Shown in pieces: positions 41,806-50,808 of a stretch of DNA of 64,000 bases (position 1 is the stretch's first letter; every line of letters begins with the position of its first letter). Below the pieces are notes generated by a model. It worked only from the letters and a program-made list of their open reading frames with translations. It ran no database searches and was not told the DNA's origin. Source of the stretch: Flavobacteriales bacterium (GTDB lineage: Bacteria; Bacteroidota; Bacteroidia; Flavobacteriales_D; Sanyastnellaceae); the NCBI GenBank assembly GCA_029245065.1, contig JAQWQB010000141.1, positions 1 to 64,000 of the forward strand, in the 5' to 3' direction. The translations under genes and the position numbers were made by a program.

Positions 41806-43114
41806 GTCAACAAAAAAAAATAGCGTCTACTTCCCTGGCTTAAACGGCCTTCGCTTCTTTGCAGCATTAGCGGTGATTTTCACCCATGTTGAGTTGATGA
41901 AGAAACTCATGAGGAGCGTCTACCCATTCGAACATGGTTGGATTGATCTCTGGGGACCTTGGGTAACTGGTCCAAATGCAGGCCAACCAGTTGTTCCAGA
42001 CTATCCTTTCAAAACCATTATCGAGAGCCCTGTTGTTGAATGGTACCACCCGCTTTTTTCGGAGGCAGGACCGCTTGGCGTTGTCTTCTTCTTCGTACTG
42101 AGTGGATTCTTAATTACTTACCTATTACTTGCCGAGAAAGACCGCCATTGGGAAATCAACATCAAGTCTTTTTACTTGCGTAGAATCTTTAGAATCTGGC
42201 CACTTTACTTTTTCATTTTTGTACTCGGATTTTTAGTACTCCCATTGCTACCAGCATTCTTTGTTCCTTACCAAAGTGCCGTATTTGGCATTAGTCCAGA
42301 CGGAGGAATGATTCCTTCAGATGGAAGTTTTTGGGGGACTTTTCTATGTTACTTATTCATCCTACCCAATCTTGCCAACGCCATCTATGGGTCATTCCCT
42401 GCCATAGGACAAAGTTGGTCTATTGGTGTAGAAGAGCAATTTTACCTTGTTTGGCCGCTCTTGCTTAGACGAACAAAGCGTCCATTCATTGTTATGGTAT
42501 TGTTCTTCTTAATCTTCCTGATTGTTAAGGTCTTTGTAGTACTCGCAGGAGACTTTGTCTCATTTGAGTGGTGGGGTGTCGCGCGAAAATTCTTCGCCAT
42601 GAGTAAGCTAGAATGCATGGCTATGGGCGGAATTGGCGCTTGGATGTTGTACAAAAAGAAAGACGAAATTCTTCGCCTCATTTACCATCCTATTATTCAA
42701 ATTGGCTCCTATTTGAGCATTGTAGGTTTACTTTACTTCACGCCCGCTGTTTTTCAAGACATCATTCACTTGGCTTACGGAACCATATTTTTAATCATCA
42801 TTATAAATGTAAGTTCTAACCCAAAATCATTATTGAAGTTAGAACACAAATGGCTTGATTTTCTTGGAAAAGTATCATTCGGGATATACATGTATCACAT
42901 GATTGTGATTATAGGGCTGCTGCATTTGGTCATGCTTGTGATACCAGCGCAAATGGTCAATGACTGGTGGGTTCAACTTTTGCTTTATTCATCAATCATA
43001 GGTCTGACCATCCTACTTTCGTACCTTTCTTATGAATATTTCGAAAAGCGATTTATTCGTAGAAAAAGCAAGTACACGCGCGTGGTAAGTGGTGAAGACG
43101 CCAAAAAAGGATGA
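41798..43114 (+). CDS. Acyltransferase 3 family O-acetyltransferase (OafA-like)
   Basis: A 438-residue membrane protein with about 10 helices. Family motifs are YFPGLNGLRFFAALAVIFTH (with the active-site His), VFFFVLSGFLITYLLL, FYLRRIFRIWPLYFF and QSWSIGVEEQFYLVWP. Such proteins O-acetylate surface polysaccharides across the inner membrane using acetyl-CoA. TTG 41798 is the only early start in frame that keeps the motif intact; it overlaps the previous stop. It ends with ATGA overlap into the polymerase-like gene. Confidence 0.87.
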   Translation: MSKSTKKNSVYFPGLNGLRFFAALAVIFTHVELMKKLMRSVYPFEHGWIDLWGPWVTGPNAGQPVVPDYPFKTIIESPVVEWYHPLFSEAGPLGVVFFFVLSGFLITYLLLAEKDRHWEINIKSFYLRRIFRIWPLYFFIFVLGFLVLPLLPAFFVPYQSAVFGISPDGGMIPSDGSFWGTFLCYLFILPNLANAIYGSFPAIGQSWSIGVEEQFYLVWPLLLRRTKRPFIVMVLFFLIFLIVKVFVVLAGDFVSFEWWGVARKFFAMSKLECMAMGGIGAWMLYKKKDEILRLIYHPIIQIGSYLSIVGLLYFTPAVFQDIIHLAYGTIFLIIIINVSSNPKSLLKLEHKWLDFLGKVSFGIYMYHMIVIIGLLHLVMLVIPAQMVNDWWVQLLLYSSIIGLTILLSYLSYEYFEKRFIRRKSKYTRVVSGEDAKKG

Positions 43115-44442
43115 ATGAGAATAAATACAGTAGGTTTTTAATTGGGCTGACAATATTTCTCAGCTCTTATATTCTCTTTAGATCTCCATTTGAAGGATAC
43201 ATCACCTACTTGGTAATGGTCATATTCTTCCCTGTGTTCATCTCCAGATACGGAATCCCGAAACTCCCACTTTTGATATTCGCTCCACTACTCGTTTCTG
43301 GGTGGATCAACATTCAAATTGGAGAAAACGAACCGGGGCTATTCTTCAAAATTTTCATTGGGCTCTTTTCTTCTGTTCTATTCTATCGGTATGTCATTGA
43401 GGCATTCAATTTCGACATCAATGACTTATTCCGCCTTTACATTCGAGGCGCGTTGATTGTTTCCGTGATTGGGATCTTTCAAATTTTCAGCTTCTTCATA
43501 GGTTTCGGGCCGGGTTACGATTTTGGATGGTTCCTCAACAAATGGGGTGTAAGTCCCGGTGGGTTGGGAATACGAATGAATTCCATCTTCTCTGAACCAG
43601 CCTACTTCGCCGGAGTAGTTGGTCCGGCATTCTTCGTTGCTATCTACAATCTTCTCATGAAGAAAGAGGCTTACATGACGAAGGCGCAATCCATTGTTAT
43701 TGTAGCGGCCTACTTACTTACGTTTTCATCGCTTGGGATTATCTCTATTTTCGTGGCAGCGCTGTTGCTCCTGCTGAATTATGGTTTCGTTCGCTACGCA
43801 ATATTGGTTGGCCCTCTTCTCTTTTTCGGATACACCTATGCTTATAATAATATTGACGAGTTTCGAGACCGAGTAGACGGAACAGTAACTGCCTTCAGTG
43901 GTGAAGGGCAAATTGACATCAATGAAGTTCACGGCTCCAGTTTCGTACTCTACAACAACTATGTCATAGCAGTTGAGAACTTCAAACGAAACCCTTTCTT
44001 TGGAACTGGACTTGGTTCGCACCCATTGGCTTTTGAAAAATACTCACTGACCAACGCACCCGGGATGATTGACCTTAACTTCAACAAGGCCGATGCCAAT
44101 TCCATGTTACTGCGATTGCTCAGTGAAACGGGGCTGTACGGGGTCATTATCATGCTTAGTTTCGTCATCTACAACATTGTCCCTAGGAACAAATCTGCCA
44201 ACGATACCAATTGGCTGGTTTCCAACGGAATTTTGGTGGTAATCCTTGTGTACCTTATGCGGCAGGGACACTACTTTATCAACGGATTCCCATTTTTCTT
44301 GTGGCTCTATTATTACGTCAGGAAGTACAATGACTGGATGATAGAAAACCCTGAAGAAGCTGCCATTAAAGAAGCTGAAGAAAAGGCAAAACTTGAAGCC
44401 CTTCAAAATAAAGAAGACCCTCATTTACTTCCTTCTCCATGA
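43111..44442 (+). CDS. Wzy-type O-antigen polymerase / O-antigen ligase-family protein
   Basis: A 443-residue protein with about 10-12 hydrophobic helices and a large periplasmic loop (about 255-350) containing NPFFGTGLGSHPLAFEKY. The loop motif SIFSEPAYFAGVVGPAFF and the GTGLGSHP segment are typical of Wzy/WaaL-like proteins. It is expected to polymerise flipped repeat units in the periplasm. The charged C-terminal tail (EEAAIKEAEEKAKLEA) is probably a cytoplasmic helix. Together with the Wzx-type flippase and Wzc it defines a Wzx/Wzy-dependent locus. Confidence 0.83.
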   Translation: MNENKYSRFLIGLTIFLSSYILFRSPFEGYITYLVMVIFFPVFISRYGIPKLPLLIFAPLLVSGWINIQIGENEPGLFFKIFIGLFSSVLFYRYVIEAFNFDINDLFRLYIRGALIVSVIGIFQIFSFFIGFGPGYDFGWFLNKWGVSPGGLGIRMNSIFSEPAYFAGVVGPAFFVAIYNLLMKKEAYMTKAQSIVIVAAYLLTFSSLGIISIFVAALLLLLNYGFVRYAILVGPLLFFGYTYAYNNIDEFRDRVDGTVTAFSGEGQIDINEVHGSSFVLYNNYVIAVENFKRNPFFGTGLGSHPLAFEKYSLTNAPGMIDLNFNKADANSMLLRLLSETGLYGVIIMLSFVIYNIVPRNKSANDTNWLVSNGILVVILVYLMRQGHYFINGFPFFLWLYYYVRKYNDWMIENPEEAAIKEAEEKAKLEALQNKEDPHLLPSP

Positions 44443-45497
44443 AAAAAATTCTCTTCTTGTATACTGAATTGGCCGAGTACGTTCTGGCCTCAATGGAAGC
44501 TACCAAATCGCATAATGTAGCGTTGCACATTGTTCGCTGGCCGGTCAACAAAGAAGCTCCATTCGAATTTAGGAATCTAGAGAATGCCACTATTTACGAC
44601 CGTGATTCATTGACCGATGACGCATTGCTTGAATTAGCCAAGGAAATCAATCCTGATGTAATTCTTACTTCTGGCTGGGTAGATAAGGGCTACTTAAAAG
44701 TGAATAAAGCGTTTTTCAAAAAGTGTCCTACCGTTCTTCTTTTAGACAATCAATATACTGGAGACCTGAAGCAAAAGGTGGCTGCTTTTATTTCCCCATT
44801 TTGGCTGCGAAAAATGTTCTCAAATGCTTGGGTACCAGGCACACCTCAGTTCATTTTCGCCCAAAAACTTGGCTTCCCTGAAGCGTCCATAAAACGCGGA
44901 TTCTATTGCGCAGACACCACACTGTTTGATCAATTCTACACCAGTTATCCAGAACGCAAAACAGCACTTCCAACAAAGTTCATTTATGTGGGGCGCTATG
45001 TAGATTTCAAGGGAATTGAAGAATTATGGTCTGCATTTACACGGTTCAAAACAACATACCCTTCTTGGGAACTCATTTGCATTGGAACTGGAGATCTATT
45101 TGATCAGAAGGTCGAAGCTGAAGGAATTCATCATAGAGGATTCGTACAGCCATCTGACCTCAAAGAGCACTTAAAAGATGCTGGCGTGTTCGTACTTCCC
45201 AGCAGAAAAGAACCATGGGGAGTTGTGGTACACGAAATGGCTGCTGCTGGTTTCCCAATAATTTGCAGCAACACCATTGGTGCGGCATCTCGCTTTCTTG
45301 AAGAAGGTGAAAATGGCTTTATTTTCGAAGCGAACAATGAAGAGTCACTGTACCAAGCCATGGTCAAAATAGCGGCTATCTCTCCAACAGAATTACTTAC
45401 CATGAGTGAAAAAAGCAGGACACTAGCCATGGATTTAACACCAGAAAAATGGGCTAAAACGCTCTTGTCATTCATTCCTAGCACTTCTGCTCAATAG
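44439..45497 (+). CDS. GT4 family glycosyltransferase
   Basis: A 352-residue GT-B enzyme with YVGRYVDFKGIEELWSAF, LICIGTGDLF and the donor-binding region VLPSRKEPWGVVVHEMAAAGF (E-x7-type). The N-terminal half (LFLYTELAEYVLASM) replaces the usual Gly-rich loop. It should be cytosolic. It is coupled to the polymerase gene by a 4-base overlap and followed by a 19-base gap. Confidence 0.83.
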   Translation: MKKILFLYTELAEYVLASMEATKSHNVALHIVRWPVNKEAPFEFRNLENATIYDRDSLTDDALLELAKEINPDVILTSGWVDKGYLKVNKAFFKKCPTVLLLDNQYTGDLKQKVAAFISPFWLRKMFSNAWVPGTPQFIFAQKLGFPEASIKRGFYCADTTLFDQFYTSYPERKTALPTKFIYVGRYVDFKGIEELWSAFTRFKTTYPSWELICIGTGDLFDQKVEAEGIHHRGFVQPSDLKEHLKDAGVFVLPSRKEPWGVVVHEMAAAGFPIICSNTIGAASRFLEEGENGFIFEANNEESLYQAMVKIAAISPTELLTMSEKSRTLAMDLTPEKWAKTLLSFIPSTSAQ

Positions 45498-45516
45498 AAT
45501 ACATTATCTTCGAACT

Positions 45517-46464
45517 ATGCCCAACATTCTTGTCACCGGAGGAGCTGGATTCATTGCAAGTTCATTGGCCGAACGACTCGCCGAAGAACCTTCAAACCAG
45601 ATCGTAATTGTAGATAATTTCGTCACTGGAAACGAACAGAACATCCCCCATTCTCACCATGAGAATATTCGTTTTGTGAAATGTGATGTCAATGACCTTT
45701 CAGATATCTCTGCCATCTTTTTCAGTACTAATTTCGACTACGTATTTCACTACGCAGCGCTCGTTGGAGTGCAACGCACATTGAAAAACCCTGTTCGGGT
45801 AATGAATGACCTGGATGGAATTCGAAACATTTTAAGTCTATCTAAAAATACAGGGGTCAAACGGATTTTCTACTCGTCTTCTTCGGAAGTTTATGGGGAA
45901 CCATTTGAGTCTCCTCAAAATGAGCGTACCACTCCGCTGAATTCAAGGCTTCCTTACGCCATCGTTAAAAATGCTGGCGAAGCTTGGTTAAGGGCCTACC
46001 ATCAAGAGTACGGGCTACCTTACACGATTTTTCGATTCTTCAATACATACGGGCCTAAGCAAAGTAGCGACTTCGTTATTTCAAAATTCATCAAAAAAGC
46101 CTTGCGAAACGAAGACATCACCATCTATGGCGATGGTCTTCAAACACGAACTTTCTGCTACATCAAAGACAACACCAACGCTTGCGCTCAAATTTTCCAA
46201 GAAGGCGCGTATATCAATGATGTAGTGAATATTGGCTCAGACAATGAAATTACCATTCTGGAGTTGGCCAATATCATCATTCGTCTTACAAATAGCAGTT
46301 CAAAAATCGTGCATCTTCCGCCTCTCGAAGAAGGTGACATGACTAGAAGAAAGCCAGATATAGCCAAAATGAAAGGGGTTCTCAAAGAAGAATTGACGTC
46401 GTTAGAAAAAGGATTGTTAAGCGTTGTGGAATGCATAAAACCAACCTTGAATGTGCGGAATTAA
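45517..46464 (+). CDS. NAD-dependent sugar epimerase/dehydratase (extended SDR)
   Basis: A 315-residue extended SDR: ILVTGGAGFIASSLAERL (NAD-binding), YSSSSEVYGEP and the YxxxK pair in PYAIVKNAGE, then FFNTYGPKQ and a C-terminal substrate domain. It acts on a UDP- or dTDP-sugar, as a 4-epimerase, dehydratase or uronate decarboxylase; sequence alone does not decide. It has no TM helices, so it is not a PglF/WbpM-type dehydratase. A 14-base overlap joins it to the second AsnB gene. Confidence 0.83.
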   Translation: MPNILVTGGAGFIASSLAERLAEEPSNQIVIVDNFVTGNEQNIPHSHHENIRFVKCDVNDLSDISAIFFSTNFDYVFHYAALVGVQRTLKNPVRVMNDLDGIRNILSLSKNTGVKRIFYSSSSEVYGEPFESPQNERTTPLNSRLPYAIVKNAGEAWLRAYHQEYGLPYTIFRFFNTYGPKQSSDFVISKFIKKALRNEDITIYGDGLQTRTFCYIKDNTNACAQIFQEGAYINDVVNIGSDNEITILELANIIIRLTNSSSKIVHLPPLEEGDMTRRKPDIAKMKGVLKEELTSLEKGLLSVVECIKPTLNVRN

Positions 46465-48319
46465 CGGCATTGTAGGCCTTCAAGGAATAACGTCTCCTGC
46501 TGATACGGTATCAAAAATGAACACGTTGTTAGCCCACCGAGGACCCGACGCAGACGGAACTTTTGTAAACGAATCGGTTGCCCTGGGCCACCGTAGGTTG
46601 TCAATTATAGATGTCAGTGAAGCAGGAAATCAGCCGTTTCACAGTGCTGATGGCAACTACACCATGGTTTTTAACGGTGAAGTTTACAATTACTTGGAGT
46701 TGAAAGAAGAGCTTTCAGATTTCAATTTCACCACACAAACGGACACGGAAGTTGTTCTTGCCGCCTACATCACGTGGGGCATGGACTTCCTTCAGAAGTT
46801 GAATGGCATGTTCGCTTTTGCCATTTGGGACGAACAAAAGCAACACCTCATCATTGCCCGTGACCGAATTGGAATTAAACCACTTTACTACTATTTCAAA
46901 GAAGGAGGCGCCGTCTTTTCCTCTGAAGTTCGTTCGTTATTGGCAAGTGAATTGGTGCCACGAAAAATGGATCATCATGGCCTCATTGATTACTTAAGGT
47001 ACCAAACGGTTCACACACCCAACACCATGATTGAAGGTGTGAAAATGCTGGAACCCGGACATTACATGATTTTCACAGATAGTGAACTGATCCACCGAAA
47101 GTATTGGGACCCCACTGACATCGCACCTGTTCATGACGATCGTCCAAAAATCTTGACCAACGTAAAAGAGAAACTTCAAACAAGCGTAGAACTACGAATG
47201 CGTGCAGACGTTCCTTACGGCGCTTTTTTGTCAGGTGGGATTGACTCAAGTGCTATTGTTGGACTCATGGCGTCTGTCTCAGATAAACCAGTGAGTACTT
47301 TTTCAGTGACCTTCGATGAAAGTGAATTTTCAGAAGCGGTTTATGCACAAATGATTGCCAAAAAATTCAATACAAAACACACCGAAATTAAGCTCACCCC
47401 ATCAGACTTCTTAGACCTGGTTCCTGCTGCATTGAACGCCATGGACCACCCGAGTGGTGATGGGCCCAATACCTATATTGTAAGTAAGGTCACCAAAGAG
47501 TCTGGTATAACTATGGCCCTTTCAGGCTTAGGAGGCGATGAACTATTTGCTGGTTATTCCATCTTCAAACAAGCGCTGGAGTTATCACAGAAACGCTGGT
47601 TACAAAGCTTCCCAAAGACATTTCGACGTTTGGCTGGAACTGCCCTTACCATTGCCAAGCCGGGCATAGCATCTCGCAAAAAGGCAGCCATCCTAATCCA
47701 AGACTACTTCGACCTAGAATATGTTTATCCTTTCTCACGGTTGGTCTTGGAAGATTCACAAATAAAGTCGCTCCTGAATGATTCGGTGAAGACGCCGAAT
47801 TTCGTACACGGCTACCTCAAAGAAATTTTAGATACGTCCATGCCGGGATTCAATCTTCCTTACTTAAGCAAAGTTTCTGTGGCAGAAATGGGAACCTACA
47901 TGCAGAACGTTCTACTTCGGGATTCCGATCAGATGAGCATGGCGCATGCATTGGAAGTGCGCGTTCCCTTCCTAGATCACAACTTGGTGGAATATGCATT
48001 GGGTGTGAATGATCAACAAAAGTATCCGCATACACCGAAAGAGCTCATGACGGAGGCACTGGGTGACTTGCTTCCAAGAGAAATTATTGACCGTCCGAAA
48101 ATGGGGTTCACCCTACCATGGGAACATTGGATGAAAAACGAATTGAAGTCATTCTGTGAAGACCGAATCACCAAATTAGGACAACGGCCCCGTTTTAATT
48201 CAAAGGGGTTGAACAAACTTTGGAATGCATTTCTGAAGGGGGATAAATTAGTAACCTGGTCAAGAATTTGGCCGCTCGTGGTACTTGAAAATTGGTTGGA
48301 GGAGCATCAAATTGACTAA
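46451..48319 (+). CDS. asnB: Asparagine synthetase B-like glutamine amidotransferase (copy 2)
   Basis: A 622-residue class II amidotransferase: catalytic Cys2 in MCGINGIVG, FNGEVYNYLELK, PP-loop FLSGGIDSSAIVG near residue 260 and ALEVRVPFLDHNLVE. AsnB-type enzymes in O-antigen loci (WbpS type) turn a uronic acid into a uronamide. With the Wbp-like genes at 32956-38158, amidation of a diacetamido-glucuronic acid is a plausible role; ordinary asparagine synthesis cannot be ruled out. It overlaps the epimerase gene by 14 bases. Confidence 0.87.
   Translation: MCGINGIVGLQGITSPADTVSKMNTLLAHRGPDADGTFVNESVALGHRRLSIIDVSEAGNQPFHSADGNYTMVFNGEVYNYLELKEELSDFNFTTQTDTEVVLAAYITWGMDFLQKLNGMFAFAIWDEQKQHLIIARDRIGIKPLYYYFKEGGAVFSSEVRSLLASELVPRKMDHHGLIDYLRYQTVHTPNTMIEGVKMLEPGHYMIFTDSELIHRKYWDPTDIAPVHDDRPKILTNVKEKLQTSVELRMRADVPYGAFLSGGIDSSAIVGLMASVSDKPVSTFSVTFDESEFSEAVYAQMIAKKFNTKHTEIKLTPSDFLDLVPAALNAMDHPSGDGPNTYIVSKVTKESGITMALSGLGGDELFAGYSIFKQALELSQKRWLQSFPKTFRRLAGTALTIAKPGIASRKKAAILIQDYFDLEYVYPFSRLVLEDSQIKSLLNDSVKTPNFVHGYLKEILDTSMPGFNLPYLSKVSVAEMGTYMQNVLLRDSDQMSMAHALEVRVPFLDHNLVEYALGVNDQQKYPHTPKELMTEALGDLLPREIIDRPKMGFTLPWEHWMKNELKSFCEDRITKLGQRPRFNSKGLNKLWNAFLKGDKLVTWSRIWPLVVLENWLEEHQID
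48298..48304 (+). promoter_or_regulatory. Shine-Dalgarno-like site GGAGGAG
   Basis: GGAGGAG inside the end of the AsnB gene lies 7 bases before TTG 48312, ideal SD spacing, and supports that start rather than TTG 48285. Strong SD sites are rare in this window. Confidence 0.5.
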
Positions 48320-49460
48320 CGAAAAAAACATACTCGTGTTTATTGATTGGTATCTGCCAGGTTACAAAGCGGGCGGACCCATTCAATCTATAGCGAACTT
48401 GGTGGGCAAAATGCCCTATCAATTTTGGATTGTCACTTCTTTGTACGATCATGCAACGGACACACCTTATGACGATGTGGAAGAAGCAACGTGGATCAAA
48501 CGTCGGGAAAATGAGCAGATCATGTATTTCGGTGATGGCGGTCCGTCAGGAAAAGCGTTAAAAGCACTGTTGACTGAACGAGAGTATGATGTCATCTACT
48601 TGAACAGTCTTTTCAGCACTACTTACACCTTGAAGCCACTTTGGTCTGCAAAAAAACTAGACCTCACCGATAAACTTATTCTTGCTCCAAGAGGCATGTT
48701 GAAGTCAGGAGCGTTGTCTGTTAAGTCGAAGAAGAAAACCGCTTTTCTCGCAGGGGCGAAAACGATTGGACTTTTCAAAGGCATCATCTGGCATGCTACG
48801 AATGAAGCAGAACAACAGGAGATTAAAAGTTATTTCGGAAAAAACACATCTGTCAAGATTGCGCCGAACCTGCCCCGGAACATTGAAGACAGAAAACACA
48901 CACCGGAGAAGGAGAAAGGCAAACTTCGACTTATTACCGTTGCGCGTGTAAGTCATGAGAAGAACATTCTCGGTGGCATCACTTACTTGCAACAGCTCGA
49001 AAACGCTACTATAGAATGGGAAATTTATGGAACCTTGCAGGATGAGAACTACTTGAAACAATGCCGGGATGAAGCTTCCAAAATTGATCACTTGACAATA
49101 GATTTCAAGGGTGAAATAGAACCAAAAAAAATACCCAAAGCACTCCAAGAAAATCACTTCTTCTACCTTCCAACCCTTGGTGAAAACTACGGACATGCCA
49201 TTGCTGAGTCTTTATTGAACAGCGTTCCGGTTATCATAAGTGACAAAACACCTTGGCAGGGCTTAGAAGAAAAAACGGCCGGATGGGCCTTGCCGTTGAA
49301 AAAAGAGACGTTTCACAACGTATTGAGTGAATGCGCCCATATGGACAATGTTACCTATCAAGAATTTGTTGAAGGGGCGAAAACTACGGGATATAGCATA
49401 TCACATGACCACCAGGCCATCAAGTCAAATAAGCTACTTTTTTCAATTGACCACCTATGA
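48312..49460 (+). CDS. GT4-type glycosyltransferase
   Basis: About 382 residues from TTG 48312. N-terminal WYLPGYKAGGPIQSIANLV is the acceptor-side loop of a subgroup common in Bacteroidota polysaccharide loci. The donor half has ITVARVSHEKNILGGI, YGTLQDENYL and FYLPTLGENYGHAIAESLL. It is likely the transferase acting late in repeat-unit assembly. It overlaps AsnB by 8 bases and the acetyltransferase by 4. Confidence 0.85.
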   Translation: MTNEKNILVFIDWYLPGYKAGGPIQSIANLVGKMPYQFWIVTSLYDHATDTPYDDVEEATWIKRRENEQIMYFGDGGPSGKALKALLTEREYDVIYLNSLFSTTYTLKPLWSAKKLDLTDKLILAPRGMLKSGALSVKSKKKTAFLAGAKTIGLFKGIIWHATNEAEQQEIKSYFGKNTSVKIAPNLPRNIEDRKHTPEKEKGKLRLITVARVSHEKNILGGITYLQQLENATIEWEIYGTLQDENYLKQCRDEASKIDHLTIDFKGEIEPKKIPKALQENHFFYLPTLGENYGHAIAESLLNSVPVIISDKTPWQGLEEKTAGWALPLKKETFHNVLSECAHMDNVTYQEFVEGAKTTGYSISHDHQAIKSNKLLFSIDHL

Positions 49461-50008
49461 GAACAACAGACTTAAGTAAGTTCAACAACGATTGGTTCAA
49501 TCCTGGAAATCCGCTAAAGCGCCTTCTTTGGTACATCACCAATGCCGTTTTCTTCTTGAATCCACTGTTCCCACTATCTTCTATTAAATGCATGATGCTG
49601 CGTCTATTCGGAGCGAAAGTAGGAAGTGGAGTTGTCATCAAGCCGAAAGTAAATATCAAGTACCCATGGAAGCTGAAAATTGGTAACAATACATGGATTG
49701 GCGAAAACGTCTGGATTGATAATTTAGGGGAGGTTTCAATTGGGAAAAATGCTTGTATCTCCCAAGGAGCAATGCTCTTGTGTGGAAATCACGACTATAA
49801 AAAAGAAGCTTTCGACCTCATTGTTGGCAATATAACGCTGGAAGACGGCGTATGGATTGGCGCTCACGCGGTTGTTTGTCCTGGAATAGTTTGCTCATCG
49901 CACGCCCTTCTCTCTGTCAACTCTGTGGCTACCAAAAACTTGGACCCCTATACCATTTACCAAGGAAATCCGGCGCAAGCCGTTCGTAAACGTACCATTG
50001 AAGCATGA
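49457..50008 (+). CDS. WcaF-like LbH O-acetyltransferase
   Basis: A 183-residue left-handed beta-helix acetyltransferase: MLRLFGAKVGSGVVIKPKV, WIGENVWIDNLGEVSIG, LLCGNHDYKKEAFDL (active-site His) and the late NPAQAVRKR. It matches the colanic-acid WcaF/NodL/maltose acetyltransferase group, expected to O-acetylate a sugar or lipid-linked glycan in the cytosol. Coupled by ATGA on both sides. Confidence 0.87.
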   Translation: MRTTDLSKFNNDWFNPGNPLKRLLWYITNAVFFLNPLFPLSSIKCMMLRLFGAKVGSGVVIKPKVNIKYPWKLKIGNNTWIGENVWIDNLGEVSIGKNACISQGAMLLCGNHDYKKEAFDLIVGNITLEDGVWIGAHAVVCPGIVCSSHALLSVNSVATKNLDPYTIYQGNPAQAVRKRTIEA

Positions 50009-50754
50009 AGATTTCAATCATTACCATCGCATACAATAGCGCGGAAACAATTGAAGACACCATTAAGTCTGTCTTGGCCCAAGACTACACCAATCTTGAA
50101 TACATTGTAGTAGATGGCGCTTCGAAGGACAATACCATGGAAATTGTCAATCGTTACAAAGACAAAATTGCCTGCATTCAGAGTGAGCCAGACAACGGCA
50201 TTTACGATGCCATGAACAAAGGGGTAGCGCTAGCCACTGGTGATGTGATAGGCATTTTGAATAGTGACGACTTCTATGCTGACACCAAGGTGGTCTCAGA
50301 AATAGCAGACACCTTCGAAAAATCCAAAGCGGATGCTGTTTACGCGGACCTGACCTATGTAGATCGGTCCAATACTGAAAAAGTTATTCGCTACTGGAAA
50401 GCTGGTGAGTACGAACACGGACAGTTTCTGAAAGGATGGATGCCCCCGCATCCCACTTTCTTCTTGAAATCATCTTGCTACAAATCTCATGGTGTTTATT
50501 CCACGGAATTACGCTCTGCAGCAGACTATGAGCTCATGTTGCGTATGATGCACAAGCACCAAATCTCAGTGGCTTACTTACCACGTGTCATAACCCTCAT
50601 GCGTGAAGGAGGGGAAAGCAATGTTAGCATTAAGAATAGAGTGAGAGCGAATAAGGAGGACCGAAGAGCTTGGAAGATGAATGACTTGAAACCAAACGCA
50701 CTCACCTTGATCCGTAAGCCGCTTTCAAAACTTTCTCAATTTATCAAGAAATAA
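50005..50754 (+). CDS. Family 2 glycosyltransferase (WcaA-like)
   Basis: A 249-residue GT-A enzyme: KISIITIAYNSAETIEDTI, VVDGASKDNT, EPDNGIYDAMNKG and the metal-binding region ILNSDDFY. It resembles colanic-acid WcaE/WcaA-type transferases. The C-terminal basic tail (RKPLSKLSQFIKK) may contact the membrane. It is the last gene of the polysaccharide locus; a bidirectional terminator follows directly. Confidence 0.87.
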   Translation: MKISIITIAYNSAETIEDTIKSVLAQDYTNLEYIVVDGASKDNTMEIVNRYKDKIACIQSEPDNGIYDAMNKGVALATGDVIGILNSDDFYADTKVVSEIADTFEKSKADAVYADLTYVDRSNTEKVIRYWKAGEYEHGQFLKGWMPPHPTFFLKSSCYKSHGVYSTELRSAADYELMLRMMHKHQISVAYLPRVITLMREGGESNVSIKNRVRANKEDRRAWKMNDLKPNALTLIRKPLSKLSQFIKK

Positions 50755-50756
50755 AA

Positions 50757-50782
50757 AAGAGCAACCATATCTAGCTGCTCTT
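50757..50782. terminator. Terminator hairpin between converging genes
   Basis: AAGAGCA (50757-50763) pairs with TGCTCTT (50776-50782) around a 12-base loop, extendable by a G-T and a further pair. The minus strand shows TTTTTTAT after the stem, so it is a good terminator for the 50809-51798 gene. On the plus strand the trailing tract is weak (cttcttat). Confidence 0.7.
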
Positions 50783-50808
50783 CTTATCAAATTCTTTTGG
50801 TGTTCTTC

